35,521 bases of DNA from Streptomyces sp. ISL-98 (GTDB lineage Bacteria; Actinomycetota; Actinomycetes; Streptomycetales; Streptomycetaceae), in assembly GCF_018614055.1 (NCBI RefSeq), contig NZ_JAGGPB010000096.1, positions 1-35,521 on the forward strand, read 5' to 3'. The notes beneath the pieces are model-generated. The model ran no database searches. It saw only the letters and a list, made by a program, of their open reading frames with translations, and had not been told where the DNA came from. The translations under genes were made by a program, and so were the position numbers. Each line of letters begins with the position of its first letter. The first letter of the stretch is position 1. Of this stretch, positions 8,052 through 16,019 are shown piece after piece.

Positions 8052-8122
8052 CGCGGTCTCCTGCGGAGAGTCAACTTCGGTTGTGGTGAGGTCGGTTGTG
8101 GAGGTTGCGGAGTCCATGGCGG

Positions 8123-9034
8123 TCACCAGCGGCGGGAGTAGCGGTTGCGGAGCCAGATCGCCACGGAGTTCATCGCCAGCAGGATCACCAGCAGGATCAC
8201 GATCGCTGCGGACGCCAGCGCGGTGAACTCGGCACGGGACTGGCTGATCCAGTTGAAGATCTGGATCGGCAGGACGGTGAAGGAGCTCTGCGCGCCGGTC
8301 GGGTTGAACGTGATGAACGTCAGCCCGCCCAGGAGCAGCAGCGGGGCCGCCTCACCGATGGCGCGGGACAGGGCCAGGATCGAGCCCGTCGCCATGCCGG
8401 GTACGGCAGCCGGCAGCACCTGGCGGCGGATGGTCTGCCACTGGGTCGCACCCAGCGCCAGGGACGCCTGGCGGATCGACTGCGGTACCGCGCGGATCGC
8501 CTCGCGGGAGGAGATGATCACCACCGGCAGGACCAGTAGCGACAGGGTCAGCGAGGCCGTCATGACGGTCTGGCCGAAGCCCAGGCCACGGGAGATGACG
8601 CCGAGTCCGAGGATGCCGTAGACGATGGAGGGCACTGCGGCGAGGTTCTGGATGTTGATCTCGATCGCGCGGTTCCACCACCGGTTGGGGTCGGCGTACT
8701 CCTCCAGGTAGATCGCGGTGAGGATGCCGGTCGGCAGGCAGTACAGCGCGGTGAACGCGATCACCCAGACCGTGCCCATGATCGCCGACTGGGCGCCGGC
8801 GTTGGACGGGTCGATGATGTCGGGGAAGTTCGACCAGATCCGCGAGTCCAGGCGGGGCCAGCCCTCGACGATCACATAGGTGAGCAACGAGGCGAGGAAG
8901 ACGGCGGCGACAGCCAGCGACGCCCACAGGCTGAGGTGGAAGAACCGCTCGCGCCACGGAGTGCCGCGGCCCTTCAGCCGGGGGACCTCGGGCATGCCGG
9001 TGGTGGCGGGTCGTTCGATGACGGGAGAACTCAT
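8123..9034 (-). CDS. pstA: Phosphate ABC transporter permease
   Basis: A 303-residue inner-membrane permease with about six membrane segments, the first near residues 33-55 (LWASLAVAAVFLASLLTYVIV). The cytoplasmic coupling loop (EAIRAVPQSIRQASLALGATQWQTIRRQVLPAAVPG) is the EAA-type motif that docks on PstB, followed by SRAIGEAAPLLLL. The N-terminal 27 residues are polar and cytoplasmic. It pairs with PstC to form the channel. The ATG overlaps the pstC stop (ATGA), and the stop overlaps a GTG in frame with pstB, so translation is tightly coupled. Confidence 0.95.
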   Translation of the reverse strand: MSSPVIERPATTGMPEVPRLKGRGTPWRERFFHLSLWASLAVAAVFLASLLTYVIVEGWPRLDSRIWSNFPDIIDPSNAGAQSAIMGTVWVIAFTALYCLPTGILTAIYLEEYADPNRWWNRAIEINIQNLAAVPSIVYGILGLGVISRGLGFGQTVMTASLTLSLLVLPVVIISSREAIRAVPQSIRQASLALGATQWQTIRRQVLPAAVPGMATGSILALSRAIGEAAPLLLLGGLTFITFNPTGAQSSFTVLPIQIFNWISQSRAEFTALASAAIVILLVILLAMNSVAIWLRNRYSRRW

Positions 9035-9981
9035 TCGTACACCTCGCGGTACTTGCGCACGAGACGGATGCTGAGCAGGTTCATCACCAGTGTCATGACG
9101 AACAGCAGGGAGCCCACCGCGAAGATCGTCTGGTAGCCGATGGAGCCGGTGGGCAGGTCGCCGATGCCGGCCGCGGCGATGAACGCCGTCATGGTCTGCA
9201 TGCCTTCGAGCGGGTCGAAGGACAGGTTCGGACGGCCGCCCGCGGCGATGGCGACGATCATCGTCTCGCCGAGCGCGCGGGAGATGCCCAGCACGACGGC
9301 GGCGACGATGCCCGACAGCGCGGCGGGCACGACGACGCGGGTGGAGACCTGCATGCGCGAGGATCCGAGGGCGAACGCGCCGTCGCGCAGGGCGCGCGGC
9401 ACCGCGCTCATGGAGTCCTCGGCGAGTGAGGCGATCGTGGGGATGATCATGATGCCCATGACGAAGCCGGCGGCCAGCGCGTTGAAGACCTGCGGGCCCT
9501 CGCCGCCTGGCCAGATGTCCTGCAGCAGCGGCGTGATGGCCTTGAGCGCGAAGAAGCCGTAGACGACGGTGGGGATGCCCGCGAGCACCTCCAGCAGCGG
9601 CTTGAAGACCTTGCGCACCCGCGGGTTGGAGTACTCGCTCAGGTAGATGGCCGCGCCCAGCCCCAGCGGCACAGCGACCAGCAGGGCGATGAACGTGACC
9701 ATCAGTGTGCCGCCGACGAGTGGCAGGACACCGAAGTGCGGCGGCTTGAACAGCGGCGACCAGTTCGTGCCGCTGATGAAGTCTCCGAAGTCGACCTTGC
9801 CGAAGAACGTGATCGCCGGCGGGATCAGGGCGATGACGATGCCGATCGTGGTCAGCACCGAGACCAGGGAGGCGGCCACCAGGAGGACCTTGATGACCTT
9901 CTCGCCGTAGCGCGGCTGGGACCGCTTCAGGAAGCCCAGGCTTCCTGAAGCGGTCCGCTGCCCCAGGGAAGGCGAACTCAT
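9031..9981 (-). CDS. pstC: Phosphate ABC transporter permease
   Basis: A 316-residue integral membrane protein with about six membrane spans, starting near residue 30 (VLLVAASLVSVLTTIGIVIAL). The long periplasm-facing loop (FGKVDFGDFISGTNWSPLF) is typical of PstC, and the EAA-type loop SAVPRALRDGAFALGSSRMQVSTRVVVPAALSG contacts PstB. SRALGETMIVAIAAGG is a conserved PstC region. It forms a heterodimer with PstA. It starts inside the pstS stop (ATGA overlap) and ends overlapping pstA. A 17-base perfect hairpin-like repeat (CTTCCTGAAGCGGTCC region, about 9926-9958) lies in its 5' coding end and may shape the ribosome access. Confidence 0.95.
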   Translation of the reverse strand: MSSPSLGQRTASGSLGFLKRSQPRYGEKVIKVLLVAASLVSVLTTIGIVIALIPPAITFFGKVDFGDFISGTNWSPLFKPPHFGVLPLVGGTLMVTFIALLVAVPLGLGAAIYLSEYSNPRVRKVFKPLLEVLAGIPTVVYGFFALKAITPLLQDIWPGGEGPQVFNALAAGFVMGIMIIPTIASLAEDSMSAVPRALRDGAFALGSSRMQVSTRVVVPAALSGIVAAVVLGISRALGETMIVAIAAGGRPNLSFDPLEGMQTMTAFIAAAGIGDLPTGSIGYQTIFAVGSLLFVMTLVMNLLSIRLVRKYREVYE

Positions 9982-10955
9982 GACTTGTGCTGCTCCCGCA
10001 GCGTCTCGAGGTCCTTCTTCAGCTCGGTCTCCTGCTCGGAGTTCAGCGGTACGAACTGGGCCTTCTCGGCGATGTCGGCGTTGTTCTCGACGTAGAACTC
10101 GACGAACGCCTCCACCTCCTTCTTCTCCAGCGAGGTGGCCTTCGGGTAGATGAACAGCGGCCGGGACAGCGGCTTGTAGGTTCCGTCCTGCACGGTCTTG
10201 ACGCTCGGCGCGACGCAGCCGTCGCCGCCGTCGATCTTCAGGGCCTTGAGCTTGTCCTTGTTCTCCTCGAAGTAGGAGAGGCCGAAGTAGCCCATGCCGC
10301 CCTTGGATCCGGAGACACCCTGGACGGTGACGTTGTCGTCCTCGCTCGGGCTGTAGTCCGTACGGGACGCGCCTTCTTCACCGTTGATCGCGTCGGTGAA
10401 GTAGTCGAAGGTGCCCGAGTCGGTGCCGGCGCCGAACAGCTCCAGCTTCTGGTTCGGGAACTTCTTGTCGACCTGGTTCCAGTTGGTGACCTTGGAGCCG
10501 GGCTCCCAGATCTTCTTCAGCTGCTCGACGGTCAGGCACTCCGCGAAGTCGTTGTCCTTGCTCACCACGACGGACAGACCGTCGTTGGCGACCGTGAACT
10601 CCTCGTACTTGACGCCCTTCTTGTCGCAGGCAGCCTTTTCCTCGTCCTTGATCGCACGCGAGGCGTTGGAGATGTCGGTCTCACCGGCGCAGAACTTCTC
10701 GAAGCCGCCACCGGTGCCCGAGGTGCCGACAGTGACCTTCACGCCCGCGTTCTCGGCCTGGAACAGCTGGGCCGCCGCCGTGGACAGCGGCGCCACCGTG
10801 CTGGATCCGTCCACCTTGATGGTTCCGGACAGTTTGTCGCCACTGCCGCCCTCCGAGCCCGCGTCGGCACCGCCGCACGCGCTCGCGGCCAGCATCACGG
10901 CCGCCGTCAGAGCCAGGGGAGCCTTGGCTCGGCGCAACGAAGTGGGAATGTTCAC
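9978..10955 (-). CDS. pstS: Phosphate-binding lipoprotein of the Pst system
   Basis: The extracytoplasmic substrate-binding protein. I place the start at GTG 10955, which gives 325 residues and a clean lipoprotein signal: RRAKAP, a hydrophobic LALTAAVMLAASA, then Cys for lipidation. The longer open frame upstream (to 11102) is not needed and would bury the signal. Phosphate-binding features include GSSTVAPLSTAAA near the N-terminus, TSGTGGGFEKFCAGETDISNASR, and GTDSGTFDYF. It captures phosphate outside the membrane and passes it to PstC-PstA. It is the promoter-proximal gene, with PHO-box-like repeats and dyads upstream. Whether this copy discriminates arsenate, as some binding proteins do, cannot be read directly. 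Confidence 0.94.
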   Translation of the reverse strand: MNIPTSLRRAKAPLALTAAVMLAASACGGADAGSEGGSGDKLSGTIKVDGSSTVAPLSTAAAQLFQAENAGVKVTVGTSGTGGGFEKFCAGETDISNASRAIKDEEKAACDKKGVKYEEFTVANDGLSVVVSKDNDFAECLTVEQLKKIWEPGSKVTNWNQVDKKFPNQKLELFGAGTDSGTFDYFTDAINGEEGASRTDYSPSEDDNVTVQGVSGSKGGMGYFGLSYFEENKDKLKALKIDGGDGCVAPSVKTVQDGTYKPLSRPLFIYPKATSLEKKEVEAFVEFYVENNADIAEKAQFVPLNSEQETELKKDLETLREQHKS

Positions 10956-11045
10956 GTGACTCTCGATCCTCGTGTCTGCCGGGTTTCCCGGCGGTGTGGA
11001 TGAGGGGCGCAGTGAGCGCCGGTCGGACACTTGGATCGAAGCGCG

Positions 11046-11089
11046 TCTATATGAACAGGCGGTGTATGAGAGGCCCCACAGCGATGAAC
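11046..11089 (-). promoter_or_regulatory. PHO-box-like repeats upstream of pstS
   Basis: Read on the minus strand, four 11-base units run GTTCATCGCTG, TGGGGCCTCTC, ATACACCGCCT, GTTCATATAGA. The first and last carry GTTCA exactly 33 bases apart, and the third matches GTTCACC at five of seven positions; the second is poor. The 11-base period and the location about 90 bases before pstS fit PhoP control, as expected for pst genes. Confidence 0.5.
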
Positions 11090-11112
11090 GATAGCCGTTC
11101 ATCTATATAGAT
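11083..11112. promoter_or_regulatory. Overlapping dyads in the pstS-phoX gap
   Basis: Two dyads overlap: GATGAACG-ATAGC-CGTTCATC (11083-11103, perfect 8-base arms) and the perfect 12-base palindrome ATCTATATAGAT (11101-11112). The TGAAC-N7-GTTCA layout resembles sites used by ArsR/SmtB proteins, but an OmpR-type protein is also possible. The first dyad overlaps the PHO-box-like repeats, so two regulators may compete here. Confidence 0.5.
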
Positions 11113-11189
11113 AGATCATGATGAAAGGTGACGGGAGAAGGGTCCCTCAATGGCCGCACCCGGAGGTCTCGCGCCTCCAAGTGGCCAAA

Positions 11190-11211
11190 GTTTGAGCGGT
11201 GTTCACCATTC
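11190..11211 (+). promoter_or_regulatory. PHO-box-like element upstream of phoX
   Basis: GTTTGAGCGGT is followed directly by GTTCACCATTC. The second unit has an exact GTTCACC core; the first matches only partly. It lies about 100 bases before the phoX start and on its strand. Confidence 0.4.
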
Positions 11212-11260
11212 GGCTGTCTCGCTCCGCGCTGCCCGCGCCTACCGTCTCAGATCGACGACC

Positions 11261-11274
11261 GCCTATCTATAGGC
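11261..11274. promoter_or_regulatory. Palindrome GCCTAT-CT-ATAGGC upstream of phoX
   Basis: Perfect 6-base arms with a 2-base centre, 38 bases before the phoX GTG. It shares the CTAT/ATAG theme with the palindrome at 11101, so both may be sites of one repressor acting on both divergent genes. Confidence 0.4.
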
Positions 11275-11312
11275 CGGACGTTCCCACCTTTACCCCTCGC
11301 GTGGAGGCAAAC

Positions 11313-13379
11313 GTGCTCGACCAGCCCGGCGACGGCGCCGCCAGAAAAAGGGAGCTTCCCCTGCTTCCCTCTCACAACACCGCCCGCTCCGCACTGACCT
11401 GTCGCTACCGCTGCGGAGACGCGTGCTCCCACGACGCACCCAACCGCTCCCTCAACACCTACTTCGGCGACATCGCCCGCCAGGCGCTCTCCCGCAGAGG
11501 CGTCCTCAAGGGCGGCGCCGTCCTGGCAGTGGGGACGGCGGTCGTCACGGCGCCCCTCACGCCGGCCGTGGCCGGCCCGGACTCCAGCAGCAGCCACCTC
11601 CCGCGCGGCCTGCGCTTCGAACCGGTACCGCCGAACACCGCGGACGCCATCACCGTGCCGCCCGGCTACGCGCACCAGGTCGTCATCCGCTGGGGTGACC
11701 CGGTCCTGCCGGGCGCCCCGCGCTTCGACGCCCGCAAGCAGAGCCCGAAGGCCCAGGCCCTCCAGTTCGGCTACAACTGCGACTACATGGCGCTCCTCGA
11801 CCTGCCGCACCGGCGCAGGCACCAGCTGCTGGTCGTCAATCACGAGTACACCAACGAAGAGATCATGTTCTTCGGGTACGACCCCGCCAGCCCGACCCGC
11901 GAGCAGGTCGAGACAGCGTGGGCGGCCCACGGGCTGAGTGTCCTGGTCGTCGACGCTGACCGCGACTCCGGACGCATGTGGCCGGTCGCCGGGGACGCCC
12001 TCAACCGGCGTATCACCGCGACCACGCCGTTCAGGCTCACCGGGCCGGCCGCGGGCAGCGACCTGCTCAAGACCAGCGCCGACCCGACGGGCCGCACCGT
12101 CCTGGGCACCCTGAACAACTGCGGCGGTGGCATCACCCCGTGGGGCACCGTGCTCTCCGGCGAGGAGAACTTCAACCAGTACTTCGCCAACGCCGTCACC
12201 GTCACCGAGCCCGTCGCCAAGCAGCGCCTGGCCCGCTACGGCCTGCCCGCCGGAGCCAGCGGCCGCAAGTGGGAACGCTTCGACGCCCGCTTCGACATAG
12301 CCAAGGAGCCCAACGAGCCCAACCGGCACGGCTGGATAGTCGAGATCGACCCGTACGACCCCGACTCCGTCCCGCGCAAGCGCACCGCCCTGGGCCGCTT
12401 CAAGCACGAGGCCGCCGAGCCCCGCCTGACCGACGACGGCCGGGTGGCGCTCTACATGGGCGACGACGAACGCTTCGACTACCTCTACAAGTACGTCTCC
12501 ACCCACGCGTACAAGAAGGGCATCAGCCGCGCGGCACGCGAGCACAACCTGCGCCTGCTCGACGAGGGCACGCTGTACGTCGCCATGTTCACCGGCGACT
12601 CCCCGGCCGCCGAGATCGACGGCACCGGCAAGCTCCCCGAGGACGGGACCTTCGACGGCGGCGGCGAATGGATCCCGCTGGCCAGCGGAAACAAGTCCTT
12701 CGTCACGGGCATGACGGCCGAAGAGGTGTACGTATTCACGCGCCTGGCCGCCGACAAGGCGGGCGCCACCAAGATGGACCGCCCCGAGGACGTCGAGCCG
12801 CACCCGCACACGGGCCGCCTCTACGTCGCACTGACCAACAACTCCGACCGCGGCAAGGCGGGCAAGGCCGACCCGGACGAGGCCAACCCCCGCACCGGCA
12901 ACAAGCACGGCCACATCCTGGAACTGGACGAGCGCCACTCCGACGCGGGCGCGAAGTCCTTCCGCTGGCGCCTCATGCTGGTCTGCGGCGACCCGGCCGA
13001 CCCGTCGACGTACTTCGCCGGATACGACAAGTCCGAGGTCAGCCCGATCTCCTGCCCGGACAACATCGCCTTCGACGAGCACGGCAACCTGTGGCTCGCC
13101 ACCGACGGCAGTGCGCTCGGCTCCAACGACGGCCTGTTCGTCGTCCCGGTCAAGGGCCCGCACCGCGGACACGTCAAGCAGTTCCTGACCGTCCCCAAGG
13201 CCGCCGAGACCTGCGGCCCGATCATCACCGAGGACCGCATCCTCATCGCCGCCCAGCACCCGGGCGAGGCCGACGGCGCCACCACCGAGAAGCCCGCCTC
13301 CGTCTGGCCCGACGGACCGGGCAGCATCCCGCGCCCCTCGGTGATCACAGTGTGGGCCGAGAGGGACCGCCGTTCCTGA
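11313..13379 (+). CDS. phoX: PhoX-family (DUF839) alkaline phosphatase, Tat-exported
   Basis: The GTG at 11313 follows GGAGG by five bases and gives 688 residues. The N-terminal part has the Cys-containing stretch ALTCRYRCGDAC found before the signal in Streptomyces members, then a twin-arginine signal LSRRGVLKGGAVLAVG (Arg61-Arg62) and an Ala-rich cleavage region. The mature part has PhoX/DUF839 hallmarks such as LVVNHEYTNEE, NNCGGGITPWGTVLSGEENFNQYF, HGWIVEIDPYDPDS, and RPEDVEPHPHTGRLYVALTNN. PhoX enzymes are Ca/Fe-dependent, release phosphate from organic esters outside the cell, and fold before Tat export. It is divergent from pstS, so phosphate release and uptake share one regulatory gap. 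A long hairpin follows the stop. The reaction is known from the family and not provable here. Confidence 0.92.
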   Translation: MLDQPGDGAARKRELPLLPSHNTARSALTCRYRCGDACSHDAPNRSLNTYFGDIARQALSRRGVLKGGAVLAVGTAVVTAPLTPAVAGPDSSSSHLPRGLRFEPVPPNTADAITVPPGYAHQVVIRWGDPVLPGAPRFDARKQSPKAQALQFGYNCDYMALLDLPHRRRHQLLVVNHEYTNEEIMFFGYDPASPTREQVETAWAAHGLSVLVVDADRDSGRMWPVAGDALNRRITATTPFRLTGPAAGSDLLKTSADPTGRTVLGTLNNCGGGITPWGTVLSGEENFNQYFANAVTVTEPVAKQRLARYGLPAGASGRKWERFDARFDIAKEPNEPNRHGWIVEIDPYDPDSVPRKRTALGRFKHEAAEPRLTDDGRVALYMGDDERFDYLYKYVSTHAYKKGISRAAREHNLRLLDEGTLYVAMFTGDSPAAEIDGTGKLPEDGTFDGGGEWIPLASGNKSFVTGMTAEEVYVFTRLAADKAGATKMDRPEDVEPHPHTGRLYVALTNNSDRGKAGKADPDEANPRTGNKHGHILELDERHSDAGAKSFRWRLMLVCGDPADPSTYFAGYDKSEVSPISCPDNIAFDEHGNLWLATDGSALGSNDGLFVVPVKGPHRGHVKQFLTVPKAAETCGPIITEDRILIAAQHPGEADGATTEKPASVWPDGPGSIPRPSVITVWAERDRRS

Positions 13380-13389
13380 CACCGCTTGC

Positions 13390-13422
13390 CGGCCCGAGCC
13401 CGCGACCGCGCGGCCCGGGCCG
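13390..13422 (+). terminator. Hairpin after phoX
   Basis: Arms CGGCCCGAGCCCGCG and CGCGGCCCGGGCCG pair with one mismatch and one bulge around a short loop, 11 bases past the phoX stop. No T-run follows. It lies between phoX and the convergent ArsO remnant and could stop transcription from either side. Confidence 0.55.
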
Positions 13423-13427
13423 ACCCG

Positions 13428-13683
13428 CTACCCGGCCAGCCTCTTGATGACGTACGCCGCATCACGCCCCACGCCCCACGCCCCGCAGCGATGCGGAGGC
13501 GTTCTTGTGCTGGTACTCCAGGCCGACGTATCCAAGTCGTGAGCTGTACGCCGAAGAACGCAGAACCGCACCGCTGAAGCCGTCCAGGCCGGGCAGCGCA
13601 GGTATGTGCGGGTTGCCGAACTCACCGGACGCGGCGATCACATGCGTGGCACCGAGTTCGAGGCCGCCCTCGGTGAGCACGGC
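13428..13683 (-). pseudogene. Remnant of ArsO-like flavin-dependent monooxygenase
   Basis: On the minus strand, one frame reads GLELGATHVIAASGEF, GNPHIPALPGLDGFSGAVL, then SSAY, the middle part of ArsO-type flavin monooxygenases (ATGxxxxPxxPxxxG region). It then jumps straight to RLGYVGLEYQHKNASASLRGVGR, which looks like the extreme C-terminus of the same family, and the ending DAAYVIKRLAG continues in a different frame. So the gene has lost its N-terminal FAD domain, carries an internal deletion after about 13545, and has a frameshift near 13470. ArsO genes occur in Streptomyces arsRBOCT clusters, so this is probably debris of an older ars locus next to phoX. Function is certainly lost. Confidence 0.72.
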
Positions 13684-14339
13684 GAATCCACCGCAGCGAG
13701 CGCATGGAGGGCGAACTCTTCGCACCCGTACGGCTGGAGGCTGCCTGCCACCTGGCCCGGTGCACCGACGCGGCCGGTGCGGAGGCACTCAACCGCTCCC
13801 GGCACTCCAGAGTGAGGCTCTGACCAGGGTCCTCGACAAGGCCCAGCTCGCCCACTTCCCGGACCGCTGGCGGCCAACTCCTTCGAACGTGAATTCCCTG
13901 ACGCCCCTCTCGCCCCTCTCCTCGCCGCACACGAGTAAGCCCCGACCTGGGACGCCTCTTCCTGGACCCGGGTGGAGCCGCCCGGACGAGGCGTGGCAGC
14001 TTGTCCGTCAGTAGCCGCACAACTTCACCTTGTGGCAGGGTTTGGAGGTGCGGTTCGGCGGCCAGGAGGCTCGGTCTGTCGTCTCGGGCCTCCCGGGATC
14101 GGTCGCCCCCCCGGGCATTGCGATGCTGCGGCTCCGCGCTCATGCGTTGCGTAAAGCACAAGTAAAGTGCCTGGTAGAGTCCATGTTGTGAGGGTCGTCG
14201 CTCCCTTGCCGAGCATCGGTGAGGCGTTTCCTCAGCGCCCGTTCCTGCTGTCTGGGCCCTCCGCGACCATCGCATCTAAACGGCTTGCGAAGCGAAATTT
14301 ACTGAAGCATCCCTACTGTTACGCGAAAGTAGAGATTTC
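13684..14339. other. Decayed intergenic region without a convincing gene
   Basis: Several open frames overlap here but none has domain-like sequence over its length. A short plus-strand stretch near 13700-13800 (RMEGELFAPVRLEAACHLARC) and one near 13815-13870 in another frame (LTRVLDKAQLAHFPDRW) look like pieces of broken genes that I cannot name. A TAGAGT hexamer at 14175-14180, within AT-rich sequence, resembles a -10 element, but no good -35 is at the right distance. Confidence 0.5.
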
Positions 14340-15611
14340 TTGAACGACGTGCCTCGGTCCGACGGATTCGGTCTCAAACTCGGCAAGGCTGCGGTCGGCG
14401 GGCCGGCGGTGGCGGAGTCGGCGCTCCGGCGCAACGAGCCCCAAGCGGACGTGTCGTCCTCGGCCGCCGTGGCCGTACAGCAGCCGCCGCAGCCGCAAAG
14501 AGGGCAGCCGGCTGCGGCCGGTAAACGGGATGCGTTCTTCGACAACGCGAAGTACCTGCTGATCGTGCTGGTGGCCGTGGCGCACTCCTGGGAGGCGCTG
14601 GAGGGCAGCCGCGCCACCAAGGCCATCTACATCTTCATCTACACGTTCCACATGCCGGCCTTCATCGTCATCTCCGGCTATCTCTCGCGCAGTTTCGCCG
14701 CCCGTCCCCACCAGATCAAACGTCTGGTGACCGGCATCGCCGTGCCATACGTCGTCTTCGAGGTGGCGTACTCGCTGTTCAAGCGGTACGTCGATGACGC
14801 ACCCGATCACGCGATCAGCCTGCTGGACCCGTTCTTTCTCACCTGGTTCTTGGCCGCGCTGTTCATCTGGCGGCTGACGACTCCGCTGTGGCGCCTTCTG
14901 CGCCACCCGATGCCGGTAGCGCTCGGCCTCGCCGCGCTCGGGTCGGTCACCCCTGACGTGGGCGCCGACCTCAACCTTCAGCGGGTGTTGCAGTTCCTGC
15001 CGTTCTTTGTGCTGGGGCTGTGCCTCAAGCCCGAGCACTTGCAGATCGTGCGGCGGCGTGAGGTCCGGTTGCTGGCTGTGCCGCTCTTCGTCGGTGCCTT
15101 GCTGTTCGCGTACTGGGCCGCGACCCGGATGAAGACCAGCTGGTTCTTCCGTACCAACAGCGCCCAGGAGCTCGACGGCCCGTGGTGGCTCGGCCCGGTC
15201 ATGACCTTCGCGCTCTTCGGCTGTTCCCTGCTGCTGACGGCCGCTTTCTTGTCCTGGGTGCCTCGTCGGCACATGTGGTTCACGGTCCTCGGCGCGGGAA
15301 CGATCTGCGGCTATCTGCTCCACGGATTCGTGATCAAGGGAGCCAAGTACGTAGGGATCTTCGACACGTACACATGGCTGAGCCACCCCCTCGGCAAGGT
15401 CGCCGTCTCGCTGATGGCCGCGGTCGCCGTCACCCTGATGTGCACCCCGCCGGTGCGCCGGATCCTCCGGAGCGTGACCGAACCGGAGATGGCTTGGGCC
15501 TTCCGTCAGGACGTGTCCGGGCGGACCGCCATCCGTCCTCCAGCCGGCTCCCCGGGGCGGTCACGAAGCGCCGGAGTTGCAGGCGATCGCCGCCCGTCCA
15601 CTCTCACGTAG
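14340..15611 (+). CDS. Membrane acyltransferase (acyltransferase-3 family)
   Basis: A 423-residue protein from TTG 14340 (in-frame GTG at 14349 is an alternative; AGAGA lies just upstream). After about 60 low-complexity residues, the acyltransferase-3 domain starts at RDAFFDNAKYLLIVLVAVAHSWE, with the characteristic catalytic-type His in VAHSWE, then IYIFIYTFHMPAFIVISGYLS, about ten membrane spans in all, and a charged C-terminal tail. The family moves acetyl or other acyl groups onto sugars or lipids at the cytoplasmic membrane; this one resembles the fucose-4-O-acetylase-like branch. The substrate is not readable. The neighbouring regulator and the GT2 enzyme at 18.6 kb fit cell-surface modification, but they are not in an operon with it. 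Confidence 0.85.
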   Translation: MNDVPRSDGFGLKLGKAAVGGPAVAESALRRNEPQADVSSSAAVAVQQPPQPQRGQPAAAGKRDAFFDNAKYLLIVLVAVAHSWEALEGSRATKAIYIFIYTFHMPAFIVISGYLSRSFAARPHQIKRLVTGIAVPYVVFEVAYSLFKRYVDDAPDHAISLLDPFFLTWFLAALFIWRLTTPLWRLLRHPMPVALGLAALGSVTPDVGADLNLQRVLQFLPFFVLGLCLKPEHLQIVRRREVRLLAVPLFVGALLFAYWAATRMKTSWFFRTNSAQELDGPWWLGPVMTFALFGCSLLLTAAFLSWVPRRHMWFTVLGAGTICGYLLHGFVIKGAKYVGIFDTYTWLSHPLGKVAVSLMAAVAVTLMCTPPVRRILRSVTEPEMAWAFRQDVSGRTAIRPPAGSPGRSRSAGVAGDRRPSTLT

Positions 15612-15703
15612 GGCAACGGTATGCGGCTCGCTGCAGACCGGCTGGTCCGTAAAGGCATGTGAAAAAAGGGCGGTTGTGCGTGCGGATCAGGGGCGACTCG
15701 GCC

Positions 15704-15732
15704 CACCACTCTACTGTTTCGTTAGAGTAGTG
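15704..15732. promoter_or_regulatory. Imperfect inverted repeat with embedded TAGAGT
   Basis: Eleven-base arms CACCACTCTAC and TTAGAGTAGTG match at nine positions around TGTTTCG. The right arm contains TAGAGT, a good actinobacterial -10 hexamer, so a bound repressor could block the promoter. The block TCGTTAGAGTA recurs in the region upstream of the GT2 gene (minus strand, about 20760). Confidence 0.35.
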
Positions 15733-15758
15733 TTGCTCGCCGACCATGCGGTGCCGGC

Positions 15759-15929
15759 TTGCTGACGCGTACGCACAACACGGAGTGCACCGACCAGCGC
15801 GGCAAACCCGAGCGGGTGCGCACCTACCGGGCGGATGCGCTGACGGTGGCCTTTCCGCGCGGCCCCGCCGACGGCGGCACGTACAGCTGGATTCAGCAGC
15901 CGAGCGACGGCACCTGCTGGTGTTACTGA
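15759..15929 (+). CDS. Possible small protein or gene fragment, 56 aa
   Basis: A TTG-started frame encodes 56 residues, ending in GTYSWIQQPSDGTCWCY, with three cysteines. It starts 27 bases after the inverted repeat at 15704 and has no obvious Shine-Dalgarno. The polar, well-ordered reading (TYRADALTVAFPRGPADGG) looks more like protein than a random frame, but it could equally be the tail of a lost gene. No family recognised. Confidence 0.25.
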   Translation: MLTRTHNTECTDQRGKPERVRTYRADALTVAFPRGPADGGTYSWIQQPSDGTCWCY

Positions 15930-16019
15930 AGCAGCCCTACGCCTTGGTGAGGCAACGGGCTGTCCGGGCGCAGCGCAGAGCGTCGCCCGGAAGCGAGCAC
16001 TCGCCTGTCGTGCACGTCG

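Noticed and set aside
11247..13382. A 711-residue minus-strand frame opposite phoX
   Set aside because: No domain; phoX on the plus strand has a Tat signal, a Shine-Dalgarno and family motifs along its whole length.
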